Source: Umbelopsis ramanniana AG (taxonomy: Eukaryota; Mucoromycota; Umbelopsidomycetes; Umbelopsidales; Umbelopsidaceae). From it: 64,000 bases of DNA. Below are positions 52,927-63,957 of this stretch, piece after piece (within the stretch, counting starts at the first letter, position 1; every line of letters starts with the position of its first letter). The notes under the pieces were generated by a model. That model saw only the letters and a program-made list of their open reading frames with translations. It did no database searches and was not told the DNA's origin. The stretch is taken from contig NW_026252098.1 in assembly GCF_025399195.1 (NCBI RefSeq), positions 62,001 through 126,000 on the forward strand, read 5' to 3'. Position numbers and translations under genes: made by a program.

Positions 52927-55900
52927 CCTGTATTATGCAACACCTTCGATACCTATACCTACCAATCTTGCCTTCTTGTACATCCTTTTTTGTTGTTGTT
53001 GTCTTTCTACGCAATATTTTGTTTTGTTTGTTTCGCTTTTGTTTTTTTTTTTTCTTACCTTTGCTATATGCTCATTGCATGGAGATTTATAGCTTCTAAG
53101 GAAACGATGTGTCTCCGAGCCTATTTATTGCCAAATGCATTGTCCCAACTGCTCTCCTTTCAAATGCATTTTCCTTCTATTTTCTTTTACTTGTTGAACA
53201 AAAGATCAGATTACTCAGCTGATCTTGTTACTACTTTTATTCCTTCCAAGAAGCATTTCAAAGGAAAAATAATGTTATTAAAATAATGATAATGATAACA
53301 GGTAACACCTCAAAAGAGTAGAAAGATATTTGCGGTGCTTAATTCTCCATGTCTTGCCACTTGTCATTTGAGGTTTATCTCTTGGATTTCAGCACGTCAC
53401 CTGCTTGAAAAAATCTGCTTTGATGATGTGTGAAACATTAGACTTGACGACATCTGTAGGCACGATAACCTTCTAATGTAAGTCAGCGTCGGTTTGATAT
53501 ACATGCTAGCCTTGCACATTGCCTATTTCAACATCGAAGCTATCCTCTATCATCTAATGTAGTTGATAACCTACAATTTATCAATTAAATATCTGGTTTG
53601 AGACAATTTTGATATATGAAGCAATAAATATTTTTCATTTTGTCAACAATAACGCACTCAAGTTTTAGACGAATGGATAATTTGTGATACCTGCCATTGT
53701 CTCACCACTTGCACACGCGAACAGCATTAATTGTCATGATAAATATTTGCAAAAAGCGTCAACGTCCTTGCAAACGTCTCGTATAAAATTAGAATCAAGG
53801 ATGGGGCCTGTTTTCAAGGAGAAAGCTCAAGCTTTAAACTGCAGCAAGTAACCAAGAAAGAAGGTTTGCAAGGGGATCAGCCTTGCATCGAACCTCGCTG
53901 CCACTGTTTCTGGAATGGAACTGCAAAGAAGAAAGGAACACCCTCAGCCGATATCCTACTGGATAATAATCAGGCATAATATCTGGGGTTCACATCAATG
54001 GTACATTATTAGAGCATTAGGGGTTATTGTCTCAAGATATAACGCGGTCTTTCGGGTTCAGTTCCTTCAGGCTCCCTGCGATGCTGTTTGATGGTTTATT
54101 TAAAACCACCCCTGGGATCTCCGATTGTTCTTCGGCTTTTCGACTCAATTGGCGCCGTCACCTTAGTATCACAGAACCTCCAGAGGCTCGTCCCTTTCTT
54201 TGTAGTCTGCGTTTATAGTTGAGGTCACGAAAAAAAATCACAAAACGCCTTCTGAAGTGATATTGATCATTTGTGAAGATCGTTACCACTCAATCTGAAA
54301 CGAGAATGCTTGCTGCATGCACCTATGGCTGACCTCCAATCGACTAGACGGTTGATCCATCTCGACGATATATTTTGTATTGCCAACAAAAATCTTCATT
54401 ACCTTTTAAAAAATTGACTGATGGGAAACGCTTGAGCTATACGAATCATTGAGTGAGCATGATTTCAAAACTCGGCAAGGACCCGAAGCACTGAGCTCCG
54501 AGTATATAGTTCGGTATATGAAATCACATTCAGCCGGGTCTTTGCAGCAGGCTGACAGAGAGTTTGAACACTGTGCATGAGAAAGGGTGAACGTTAACTA
54601 AAAATTTAAAGTTATGGGAATTTGACGGTCAAACCAATTTAAGCGGTTCTTTCATAGACACGCCGTCAATGACACCAAGCCATTTACAACGTATTGAAGT
54701 CAGATACGGAAGGGATCCGACTTTGTTCATGACATAATCGTTATTGATGTTCTCAAGTTGTAACAGACCAGAAGATGATTTGGAGTGGCCTTCTTGTGAT
54801 ATGTTGTTTTCTCACCAACTAATTTGATGCTGTTCAAACAAGTAAAGGCAGTGCATGTTAGCGAAAGGAGATCCTCACTGAATGATATTATCTCATGTAA
54901 CATATCTACGTCAGATACAGAGCACGTTTTAATTAATGCGGTGATTTCGGAATACACTGTAAGCGGATAATGATTACCTTCAACGAGCGCCATAACACAC
55001 TGCATGCACTAGGTGGTGGCGATTGACCATTGGTACTGGGGTGGATAATGTCCAGTAATGTTGAGTGTTTCCTGTGGTCAATGTACGGCCAAACCTGTGG
55101 ACGCCCGGCTACTGTCTTATTGCAATCTTTCTATCTTATGATAGCATGTCGTAATACTGATATACTCCTTATAGCTCTCTTCCGCCAAGCTAGAGCCCGC
55201 TGCATCAATTGAACACATGCTCACAGAATGGTTCGTGTGGCTGTCCTCAAACTTGCCATTTTGCGAGAATCCTTTCCTTTCCAGCTCGTGTTTTGGCCAG
55301 GTGCCAGTTCCACTAATTTGGTAAGCAACTTTGGAAACCCATTTTTACCTTTTTGATAGCTCAACGGTGGTACCAATTCCAAAAAAACAAAATAATAGAA
55401 TCGACATCTTGCCGTGGTAATTGGCTGAGAAGCTTTGAAGTGACTAACTAAACTTATGAAAGAAAACTGTAGTATTGTTAATCTCATAAGATCTGCTCTA
55501 AGAATGGTGGGAATTCGCTGTGTCTCGTATCTTTCGCCCTGAGCTGGGAACTTTTTTTCTGGGTCGGCTGGCCTGGACATTTTTTTTCCAGCACTGGGTT
55601 GCCTACACACCATTTTTCAGAAAATTTCCTGGGCACTGTCTGAGTTAATATCCATTCAGCGAAAAGAAGCCTGATCCGACTACACGATATGGACTGAGGC
55701 GTAATAAGCAATCAATACAACGTCAATATTACTTCTCGTAGAAATTCATGTTGCTTGTGGTGAGGTGTCGCAATCAGTTCTGATGGTCCAGTAGGAATTT
55801 TCCACCAAACAAGGGCCCTATTCTCAAAGACCCAATAAAGTCCGTTAAACTTGCCCAATCAATATGACATGGCCATTTGGCTGATACCTCAAGCCGTCAC

Positions 55901-56215
55901 TTTTTCCAAAGTCACAAGCAAGTTGTGTACTTTCTTACCCCGCTCTGTGGGTTCATCGGCTTCCACTTACAAAATTGGTAAACTGCTACGGAGGTCTCAA
56001 GTAACAAACACTTCTTTTACTCACAACAGCCTCGTTTTTCCTTCTTCTTTCCCTCTCTCTCTCTCTTATTCATACTATATTTTTGTTAATACTTGTCAAC
56101 ATTCGATCCAAGTACTTTCATTTACATATTCAATACCTTTAGAAGAAACTGATATTACAAGCTCTCTTCTATCGCTTCCCTTTATACTTTTATTATACTC
56201 AGCTAGTTATTCTTC
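52927..56215. other. Gene-poor interval of 3.3 kb
   Basis: No convincing gene. Short frames at 54027-54218 (+), 54727-55005 (-) and 55221-55613 (-) lack motifs. The left end is T-rich (53041-53053), probably F-box/WD40 3' UTR. The right end is strongly CT-rich (56040-56067), the leader of the next gene. The middle could hold decayed mobile DNA or noncoding RNA; nothing specific is seen. Confidence 0.5.
56049..56067. repeat. CT microsatellite in the 5' leader of the Rua1-domain gene
   Basis: A CT dinucleotide run about 150 bases before the ATG at 56216, within a pyrimidine-rich leader. Confidence 0.7.
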
Positions 56216-57960
56216 ATGACCGACTACGATGAAATGATCGTGCCGAAAATCGAAGAGATTCGACTCACCGAGCCAAATCAGCTATGGAGCAACAATAACG
56301 CATTAGCGACTGGACCAACTATCGATGAACAACGATCCATGATGTACAATGAAACCAATTTGTTAGTGTGGAACCAAAGTCGTTACGCAACTCAGCAGCC
56401 TCATACTACACGGGAAGTCAAGCGTAGAAGTAGTCCAGCTAATCTGCAAACTCAACAGCTCAGAATTGGTGATATAATGCAAGATCTCAATATATCAGAT
56501 AGTCAAATGAACGCAGCTGTGAATGGTTCAAACGACCTTATGTTGGACGCATCTTCAGCCTCGTTTGACCCAGGATTCGTACAAAGGTTGCCGCTTAAAG
56601 ATGATTTTCTTACTACTCAAAAGCGTAAGTAATTCCTTTAAGAAATCTTCATTAGAAAAAACAAAAAACATCATATTAATCTAAATTTAACGTCTGTTCA
56701 TAACTTAGTGATGGAAAGCTGGGGGCCTATGATCAGTGGAATTGCTACACCTGTTGGTCAGACCCATGTTGGTCATCCACAAGTTGGAAATCTGACAACA
56801 CCTCTTGATACAGAATTCGCACGCCGTCATTCTATTGCAGTCTCTACTTATGACTGGCGCTCCCAATCGCCCGATATGACCATCAATCAGCATACTGTAG
56901 AGCCAAAGTTTATTCATGACATGTCTCAAATACCGTGCGTTCTTGCACCCCCTCCAAAGAAGGATACCTCTCAACAACCCTTTGCAGATCAAAATATCTT
57001 CCAATTCCCTCTAAACCCACACCCAATGTCTCGTCAAGATTCACAGCCTTTACCATCTAGTGTTTCGCCGTCATCTGAAATGATGTCTAGCAATGGGTCA
57101 TTGACTCCAACTTCACAATACATTTTTGGCCATGAGTGCGCTGAAGCAATTACGCCCATGAGTGTCATGTCACCTGAAGGCTATGCGAATCCATCAAGAA
57201 AACGTTCCCTAGTTCCCGAAGTCGTCGATACACCTATCTTTAATATGTCTATGGATATGTTTCAGTCACCTGCAGCTCATCGTAAAAGGACAAAATCAAT
57301 GGACATCGGAGTTATGGATTACTCTGAAGACGTTTTTGAATCAGAGGTCTATGAATATCCATTGATGTCACAAGAAGATGTCGAGAAAGCCGAGACAGAC
57401 GAAACAGCTCGGCCAAGAAAACAACGGATACGATACCCTGGAGACAGCTATACTCCTAAATGGGTTCGCTACTTGGGCCAAGCCAAGGAAGGCTATTGCG
57501 ATAGCTGCCAACCTGGAAAATGGCTTCAACTGAAGAACAGTGCATACTGGTGAGTAATATTAATATAAGGCTTACTAGGCATTCCTCTTTTTTTTTTTTT
57601 CTCTATTATTCAACATTTATCTATCCAGGTATCACAAGCAATTCTTCCATGGAATCTCCTCAGTTTCGGGCAGACAATTCATGGAACCCATCGATCAACG
57701 GTGGGGAGACCAGGATGCCATTGAAGGTCTATGCCATCAGTGTCGCAACTGGATATCGATTTGCACAGCCAAAAGAAAGAATAGTGTTCTTTGGTACCGA
57801 CACGCACACAAGGTAAGATATTCTCAGATAACCTCCAATGTGTATCAAAAATATTTGTACACCAACGTCGAATGTTCACCATCTTTTCTTCATCTAGTGT
57901 CATATCTATCATAAACCAAAAGCCACACAGCCTAAAAGACGCCCTTCTGTACAGTTTTAA
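56216..57960 (+). CDS. Transcription regulator with Rua1-type C-terminal zinc domain
   Basis: Four exons, 56216-56624, 56709-57549, 57629-57812 and 57898-57960, give 498 residues in frame. The first 400 residues are a long low-complexity region rich in Ser, Pro, Gln and Met, with basic stretches (SRKRSLVPE, HRKRTKSMD). The C-terminal domain starts YTPKWVRYLGQAKEGYCDSC and continues GKWLQLKNSAYWYHKQFFHG, EGLCHQCRNWISI, WYRHAHKCHIYHK. Its spaced Cys/His residues match the Rua1_C family (PF14616, formerly DUF4451), named for an Ustilago regulator of glycolipid synthesis. The domain is common in Mucoromycota and other fungi and likely binds zinc and DNA. The last exon supplies CHIYHKPKATQ. The target here is unknown. 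Confidence 0.85.
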
Positions 57961-58327
57961 TTGTCTTTTTCAATTTTGTGAACACCTTTTACCATTTTCC
58001 TTTTGACTTAAACAATTTGTCCATTAACATTCCAGCCTTTTTTAACTAGCTGATTGAATTTTTTTTCTCAGTTATCAATCCATTGTACCACAGCGATCAA
58101 CTTTCTTTCCCGTTTCTTTCCTCTCTAGTAATAAACACCTTAAAATTATTTCTTCTCATGATGAATGTGAAGGTATGTATTGGCTGAATCATTTGACCAA
58201 ACAGACATTCGAAAATGATCGCGCCAATCCAGTACTCGGTGAATTATTTGAGAGTTAGCTTTAGGGCTTGAGCATTTATTTGACATCATGTAGGCGATCC
58301 GGTTACTCACAAATCAAACACTAGGTC
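57961..58327. other. Intergenic, 3' UTR and promoter
   Basis: About 370 bases, T-rich at the left. No gene or strong promoter motif is visible. Confidence 0.5.
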
Positions 58328-59109
58328 ATGAGTCATTTCAACACACATGGCGAACCGAACTTTACGCTAGATGACGTCCTCTCATATTGGGTTCCACATG
58401 CAAGACTACCTGTCGAAACCGATCAACGGCACCAGCAACCATCCTATTGCCACCCAGAGCAATCTCCAAAATTTTCACATGTTTCTACCGAACAGCATTC
58501 AAACTGCACCCTCTCGAAAGATCACCATACCGAAAAGGAATATAACCGCCTTTCTCCATCACTGGAAGCATATAAACGTCAACAATGTGACCTGCAGCCT
58601 ACAATGTATGAAGGCACAAATGTCTCATATTCAGGTTAGTATTTGGAAAGTTTGACTTGGAAATTGCGGCGCTTTTTCTGAAGGTCCATGCTACCAATTC
58701 ATTGTAAGAATATTGATGGTTTGGCAAGTAGATTTATTGAAGTTGCTCAATCCACTGTTCGATCGACTGGAGCAGAAGTTGGATAATGCCCTCTCTAATA
58801 TACATGTAAGTAAAGATGAACTAACAACTCCGCTTCTGGGGCCGATTGGTTGAACTGAAACAAAAGTGACAGGTGCAAATAGAGACTCTACGAATGTCAG
58901 GGTCACATCAAATCAAAAACAACCCGAGGATAAATAAGAGACATCAGAGAAATATTCCGGTTCCTGTCCAACCAAGATGTCGTGAAAAGCAGATTAGTGC
59001 GAAATCAAAAATACAATCCGGCAAAAAGCGGTACAGATCGAGACCACATGGTATTGAGATAAGGCAGATCGATCGGTCGCTAACATTTCAACAGAACATA
59101 TCCGATTGA
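58328..59109 (+). CDS. Hypothetical 205-residue protein with short coiled coil and basic tail
   Basis: Three exons, 58328-58634, 58732-58805 and 58873-59109, give 205 residues in frame. The N-terminal 100 residues are His/Gln/Ser-rich and likely disordered, starting MSHFNTHGEPNFTLDDVLSY. The middle exon encodes a helix, LLKLLNPLFDRLEQKLDNAL, that continues into VQIETLRM. The C-terminal part is strongly basic (INKRHQRN, KSKIQSGKKRYRSRPHG). Splicing uses acceptor AG at 58730-58731. I recognise no family. A nuclear, nucleic-acid-associated role is inferred from the basic tail only. The clean multi-exon frame makes a real gene likely. Confidence 0.55.
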
Positions 59110-60349
59110 TAGGAGCGATAAACTGAAGCGATTCAAGTCCACTGCCCATGAGGGTTTGCCTTTAGTTAGGTCTGTAGCATGGAGAGAATCACCGCCGGAA
59201 AGAAAGGTAAAACTTACCAAGGTTTTTTTGTTTTGTTTGCGATAGTGACAATAGTACTGATGTCTCACTGTTGGTAGCAACGCATTATACTTTCCAAAGA
59301 TGTTGAAGAACTGCTTTTCGTGTCGTGCTAGATTACCATTGTCGTAATACCTGGCGAGAAACTATTGTTTGCATTTTTTTTTTCCTGTGATGGCTGATGT
59401 AAGCTTCAATATGCAGTACTATAAAGTTGTTGAATAATAATGTATTGTACGCACCTACACCTTCTTCACTCAGGAAGAAACATGGGGTTATATAGTAATA
59501 TTCTCATCATCTGTTTGGCCTTATCGTCAAACGAAAAATTTGTTCGTGTCAAAGGTGTTCATCTTTTCTGGAGGCAAACATTGCACAAAGCTCGAAACCT
59601 GCAGTGGCAGTTAGCATGCCAACGTCATTCTACTACGACCTATAAAACGTAGCTAGCAATGAACAGAAATGAATAATTCTATAACTTAAATGTAGGCAGT
59701 CCGTTTACATTATTAATACTGATACTGTCCGCAAATGCACCTGACAGAAATCATAAGTATGGAGCGCAAGGATATTCCTACAAATGGTATTAAAGTGATT
59801 ACTACAATCTTCATCAAGGCACGGCTTCCTATCATGAGCGTTCGTCTGAACGTATCCTTACCCTCCTTATATGAAATTTCAGGAAGTGCTTTTTAAATGT
59901 ACTAACTAATTAACTTGTTATGGGAGGAGTGCAGCAAATTCTTTCGTAATATGCACGAAAATCTTCGCACAACTAATGCTACCAACCCACAGTCTTTGAT
60001 TTACAGTCATTATGATATCGAAGACTCCTATCACCTCAACAGCAACTAGCATTGATAGCCAGTGTAGCCTATGGAATACGTATGACAATAGTTTGAAGAT
60101 AATTTTGGATATGTAAACAATACCTTTCGTCAAGAGCGTTTTGCTGACGGAAAGCCTCAAAAACGTGCCCAAAGCGAATGTTTGTTATTCGTACGAATAA
60201 TTATGAAGTCAATTAAAATTCCTTTATAGAAAAGTAGTACTTTAATGAGCTTCTCATGGGCACGATACACTATGGAAGCGCCTGGGAATTGGCGGCTGAG
60301 CACTGGTAGAGCGTGAACCCAAAAGTGACAAACCAACTTGCATCTTGTG

Positions 60350-60355
60350 CACGTG
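60350..60355. promoter_or_regulatory. E-box CACGTG (TCACGTG on the minus strand) in bZIP promoter
   Basis: The sequence GCACGTGA contains CACGTG; its reverse strand reads TCACGTG, the Cbf1/Met4 element of yeast sulfur genes. It lies about 115 bases before the bZIP ATG. Confidence 0.45.
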
Positions 60356-60387
60356 ATTTACGAATTTGTCATCATTTGGGTTCATGA

Positions 60388-60395
60388 TATATAAA
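60388..60395 (+). promoter_or_regulatory. TATA box of the bZIP gene
   Basis: TATATAAA, 76 bases upstream of the bZIP ATG at 60471, in ideal position. Confidence 0.7.
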
Positions 60396-60470
60396 CTGCT
60401 TTCAAGACATCTTTAATCCTCACTCTTTCGTTCCGAATAAAAAAGGCGAGACCGTCGTCAATTCGTCATC

Positions 60471-61121
60471 ATGTCATATATATCAACACTCAACCTAGAT
60501 CCGTCACCGGAAGTGTTCAATGAGGAATTGTTAGGGCAAGAATTAAATAACTGGGCAACGGTTCCTTTGTATTTTGAGGACACCCCTTTAATTGAAGGCT
60601 TTCACTTGGGCTCGGACAGCAGCGACTCTGAAACTTTGGGAACACCGAAAAACGACCTACAAAAACTTGAAGATGAATATTTATACCCGTTACTCCCAAT
60701 GATGATCAAGAACGGTATGCCCTTTGTACAGCCGTTTGAGACGGATGGCACCACAGCCATTGATATAAACAATGTTTCAGCGGCTGGATCAAATATATCA
60801 AGATCATCTGCAGAGTCTTACACGATAGATGAAACGGAGTCAATATCTAGGAAACGCAAAGTGGCAGAAGAGAAGGACAACTTAGACAAGACACCACATG
60901 ATGAGGACAAAAGACGACGAAACACCATGGCCTCCGCTCGATTCCGGCAGCGAAAAAAGCTTCGTGAAGCTGCTCTTGAAAGCACTGCAAAGGAAATGAC
61001 TGACAAGGCTAACTCTTTGCAAGAAAAGGTGAATGCACTCGAGAAGGAGGCCAAATGGCTCCGCAGTCTCCTGGTAGAGAAGGGGGATACTCTAACACTC
61101 GAAGGCGATGAAGAACGGTAG
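60471..61121 (+). CDS. bZIP transcription factor, CYS3/MetR/Zip1 class
   Basis: A single-exon frame of 216 residues. The N-terminal 140 residues are acidic and Ser-rich, suited to activation (LGSDSSDSETLGTPKNDLQK). The basic region DEDKRRRNTMASARFRQRKK, then LREAALESTAKEMTDKANSL, and the zipper QEKVNALEKEAKWLRSLL follow the pattern of Neurospora CYS-3, Aspergillus MetR and S. pombe Zip1 (RRRNTAASARFR, ENKWLKNLL). These regulate sulfur assimilation, or the cadmium response in S. pombe. The gene has a good TATA box and a CACGTGA element, the site class used in sulfur gene promoters, which fits self-regulation. Sulfur role is inferred from family similarity. Confidence 0.87.
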   Translation: MSYISTLNLDPSPEVFNEELLGQELNNWATVPLYFEDTPLIEGFHLGSDSSDSETLGTPKNDLQKLEDEYLYPLLPMMIKNGMPFVQPFETDGTTAIDINNVSAAGSNISRSSAESYTIDETESISRKRKVAEEKDNLDKTPHDEDKRRRNTMASARFRQRKKLREAALESTAKEMTDKANSLQEKVNALEKEAKWLRSLLVEKGDTLTLEGDEER

Positions 61122-61515
61122 CATTTCTTCTTCTATGGCAGGACTGCCATTGTACATATATATATATATATTTTTTTTGGCTTTCTTGCATTTGTAATAC
61201 TATCCAGCTCTTCTCAATAAATACTGCAATGTTGTAAATACAGCTTGTCGAAGCATATGAACCATGTAGGTTCGTCAAAAAGAAAAAATATGTTATAATG
61301 CCGTTGTTTATTAAATTGGAACAGCCTGGTATGGACGCTCTACTGTAACTGTTTAGAGTGGAAAAATATAAAAATCCTAGGAGCACCTTGGCTTTGAAGT
61401 GAGATTGATATAAGGAGCAAAAACGCAAAAAACCACCAGTTGTAAGAGAACTTTTGAGTTGTCGTTGTATATTTCATACAACTGCCAGCGTTGTACAAGT
61501 ACATAAAGCAAGGCT
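61122..61515. other. Convergent intergenic region with AT microsatellite
   Basis: Between bZIP (+) and RPS27 (-). A TA repeat runs at about 61156-61170, followed by a T-run. No gene is seen. Confidence 0.6.
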
Positions 61516-62082
61516 TTACGCCATTTTTCGGCGGAAAGAACAACCTTCAGTCAAGCGCGCACGTCCACCAGTAGGTTGGCAAAGGACGGTGGCACAGGAG
61601 CTACAGAGGACAACTGTTTGCGCATTACTGAAGACTGTCGAAATATTGAAACAGCCTGTCAAAATAAGTATTGGTTAGTTCAAAAAATCGCTAGCTCGCA
61701 AACTTTACTAGGGTCAAAGACTTTACCTGGACACTTGACATCCATGAAGTAAGAGTCGGGAGACTGCACGAGACGCTTGAGCTTGTATGTTTGCTTTTCT
61801 TGCTCAAATGAGGGATTCAACAAATCTACTGCGAGCTGTGAGAGTATTTTTTGTCAGTCTATGTTTTATTTGAGCAAGTAATGGTCAAATGCAGTTCCAG
61901 CTCATTCATTATTAAGAATGGAGATCAGTGGTAGGTACTGCTGCGGCTCGATCTAGTAGCTCATTTCTCATTTAGACAGATGGTGCCTAGCGTAAGGATT
62001 TACGCTAGATTCGATAGAATGAAGCCATTGCCATTTCATTGAAGTTTCGAAATTGATAGAAAGTTGCGCTACTTACAGTCAT
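61516..62082 (-). CDS. RPS27: 40S ribosomal protein S27 (eS27)
   Basis: Three exons, 62077-62082, 61727-61835 and 61516-61655, encode 84 residues, the usual eS27 length. The spliced protein starts MT then [40 protein letters not shown], and continues [42 protein letters not shown]. The zinc finger C-P-G-C ... C-S-S-C is intact. It is a component of the 40S head/platform region. As in RPL9, the start codon sits in a six-base exon (ATGACT, donor GTAAGT), followed by a 241-nt intron. The other intron is 71 nt. The gene is easy to miss because no exon exceeds 140 nt. Confidence 0.94.
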
Positions 62083-62091
62083 ATTTATGAA

Positions 62092-62394
62092 ATGCGCTAT
62101 GGGAAGCAATGGGAAAGACGGTCTGTCTGCAGAATCTGCCAATTTAAAGGCCATTTTTTGGCGTACCGCAGTTCATTTCCCGAAACGGTTGGCGGGGTAC
62201 TAAAACGTGACTGCATGTGGACGTTCCCGTTCAGCACGAGATTCCAAGTGAGACCAAAGCGAGGCTATCTCGAGAAAATTCTAGATCTAGGGAAGGCTCA
62301 AGCATATGAAACAGACGCTTTCGAAGGCTTTCTTAGAGTAGTATATGACCATTTCATATTTAGAACGGCGTTGATGAAGAGGAGAAGACGTTAA
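62092..62394 (+). CDS. Possible 100-residue ORF with CRICQFKGH motif
   Basis: Frame starting MRYGKQWERRSVCRICQFKG, containing C-x2-C-x4-H but no final Cys at knuckle spacing. It ends TALMKRRRR. It would start 9 bases from the RPS27 start on the other strand, within the RPS27 leader, which makes it doubtful. Confidence 0.2.
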   Translation: MRYGKQWERRSVCRICQFKGHFLAYRSSFPETVGGVLKRDCMWTFPFSTRFQVRPKRGYLEKILDLGKAQAYETDAFEGFLRVVYDHFIFRTALMKRRRR

Positions 62395-62489
62395 AGGCGC
62401 CTTATGATACGTCATCCAGCGGTTGGTAAAGGAAAACCTGATATTTCATTTTTCACAATGATGCTATTCTCGCGGATCAGCGACGCTCC

Positions 62490-62792
62490 ATGAAGACAAT
62501 GATCCTTTTCAACCAGTACAAGGAATGCCTAAGGAGATGGAACGAGCAATTAGAAGTGTTCTTTGTGGAGGAAGTGTGTCCATGGTATAATATTTGGAAG
62601 ACATCAACTTCGATACGACTCATCTATAGATCTACCAGTGGTTTCTGTAGTATTCAAGTTGGCTCTAAATCAGTTTTCGAGGTAATGTCTCGTGAAAAAA
62701 AGAACACCACGATCAGGCGTCTCATAACTTTGGAAGACATATTTGTTTCCTTTTATCGCAAGTTGATACTAGAGAGAAATATTACTACATAG
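62490..62792 (+). CDS. Possible 100-residue ORF, unknown
   Basis: Frame MKTMILFNQYKECLRRWNEQ to KLILERNITT. Mixed aromatic and charged composition, no family. Together with the preceding frame it could be a decayed gene. Confidence 0.25.
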   Translation: MKTMILFNQYKECLRRWNEQLEVFFVEEVCPWYNIWKTSTSIRLIYRSTSGFCSIQVGSKSVFEVMSREKKNTTIRRLITLEDIFVSFYRKLILERNITT

Positions 62793-62939
62793 ATTCATTT
62801 GTCCGAAGCCATCAAGCGTTCTCGAATTACTACCCTGCAACATAAAATAATCTATTCCAATATTCAATCAACCGAGTCTCTGAACAATGATATTTTTATT
62901 TGAAAGGAATTGATATATTATTGTAAAGGAAAAGCTCTC

Positions 62940-63654
62940 TTATGTAAAGCCAAATAACTTATGGGATCGAAGTTCCGCATACTTTGGTCGCTTAAGAGAG
63001 TGCTTTGCCACCTGAATATCGGTATGAATATCCTTAATTAGAGCATCTGTAGAGTGGAAGAGATCAATTAGCTACGCTTACTCAGAGAACAAAGGAAATG
63101 TTTAGTTGGTATCTTCACCTAATGAGGGGTAATTTTGCTCCGGTCGAATATATGCTAAAATTAACACACGCATAGCAACATTATAGAAATCTTCCGGAAA
63201 ATCATGGATAATGTGCACTTCCTGCAAACAAGAAATGTTCAATTGATGCTACTTTGCGCAAGGATAATACATATCTTATTGAACACTTACTGCAGATCTT
63301 CTTTCATTCCTGTAGTACGGGTTCCAACCAATACTCATGACCATAGGATACACTTGGCTGGCAACTTCTCCTATTTGTACCCATCCGTAATAGACGCCAG
63401 TCTTGAGTTCCGAGCAGATAGCAGCGATAGCATCCTCTGACAGGTTGGCTGAAATGGTTTACCAGCAATTAGTAAGTAGAATGCAAGCCATTGACAGCAT
63501 GGAAGTATTGTAGCCTACCCGTTGGAATGCCTAGTTCCCTACTTCCACGCCCATATCCCTTCACAACGGTCCCTTCCAAAGTCACAGGGAAAGGTGCTCC
63601 AGGATCAGAAGGTCCAACTATAAGTGGCCGTTCGGCTCGAATTTCGTTTGACAT
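62940..63654 (-). CDS. FMN1: Riboflavin kinase (FMN synthesis)
   Basis: At least three exons on the minus strand, ATG at 63654. Start MSNEIRAERPLIVGPSDPGA, then PFPVTLEGTVVKGYGRGSRE, LGIPTG (the conserved GRGS.ELGIPT flavokinase block). Middle exon has LKTGVYYGWVQIGE, YPMVMSIGWNPYYRNE, then EVHIIHDFPEDFYN and the ILAYIRPEQNYPSL block. The last exon (62940-63046) joins through a roughly 70-nt intron and reads ALIKDIHTDIQVAKHSLKRP, KYAELRSHKLFGFT. An unspliced reading would stop early at 63102, losing the C-terminal helix. The enzyme converts riboflavin and ATP to FMN. A TCACGTG element sits at 63728 upstream. Confidence 0.93.
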
Positions 63655-63727
63655 TGTTGCTTCCAACTGGCCCACTTTTTCAAGCGGTCAGAAAATAAGA
63701 TTCCTTAAACGGTAAAGAAATTGTCAA

Positions 63728-63734
63728 TCACGTG
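63728..63734. promoter_or_regulatory. TCACGTG E-box upstream of riboflavin kinase
   Basis: TCACGTG about 75 bases before the riboflavin kinase ATG (63654, minus strand). It is the same element class as in the bZIP promoter. Confidence 0.4.
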
Positions 63735-63872
63735 TAACACCCCAAAAGCATTTCACAAACTTTGGCACAAAAATGCATGGAATCAAATAATGGGTATAAC
63801 GTCATCTATATTGTAATAAATCTTCAAGGAGCTATGATACATGGTGTGTAATCTGTACAAAACGTTAGTTAG

Positions 63873-63957
63873 TTATCGATGCTTGTAATATTTCTCTTTG
63901 CTGGGCTGAAGCTTGGGCTGCGCTTCGTCCCATGGGCCATGTATTTCACTGTTGGAT
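63873..63957 (-). CDS. 3'-terminal exon of a gene running out of the window
   Basis: On the minus strand an acceptor (AG at 63958-63959) is followed by a frame ending EIHGPWDEAQPKLQPSKEKY, YKHR and a TAA at 63873-63875. The charged, proline-containing tail looks like the end of a real protein. The rest lies beyond base 64000, so the gene cannot be named. Other phases of this exon are possible. Confidence 0.35.

Larger units (their letters stand above)
59110..60470. promoter_or_regulatory. Gene-poor interval ending in the bZIP promoter
   Basis: About 1.36 kb with no supported gene; frames at 59440-59652 and 59918-60172 have no motifs. The right end holds CACGTG at 60350 and a TATA box at 60388. 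Confidence 0.5.
62083..62939. promoter_or_regulatory. RPS27 promoter region and two weak ORFs
   Basis: Between RPS27 and riboflavin kinase. Two plus-strand frames, 62092-62394 and 62490-62792, are protein-like in places but start too close to RPS27 (9 bases) or lack support. The RPS27 promoter must lie here. Confidence 0.4.

Noticed and set aside
55221-55613. 130-codon minus-strand frame
   Set aside because: Random-like composition and no start context, splice sites or motif.
58635-58731. Extra exon from 58684 in the hypothetical gene
   Set aside because: It would leave an intron of only about 25 nt; a single 97-nt intron keeps the frame without it.
60293-60320. tRNA-like D-arm, GAGCACTGGTAGAGC on the plus strand
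   Set aside because: No matching T-arm (GGTTCRA) or cloverleaf can be drawn downstream; the resemblance is limited to one arm.
61454-61678. Plus-strand frame opposite RPS27
   Set aside because: Overlaps the RPS27 last exon, whose zinc-finger protein match is decisive.
63102-63118. Riboflavin kinase ending at the TAA at 63102
   Set aside because: The spliced alternative adds the conserved ALIKDIHTDIQVAK helix, typical of flavokinases.
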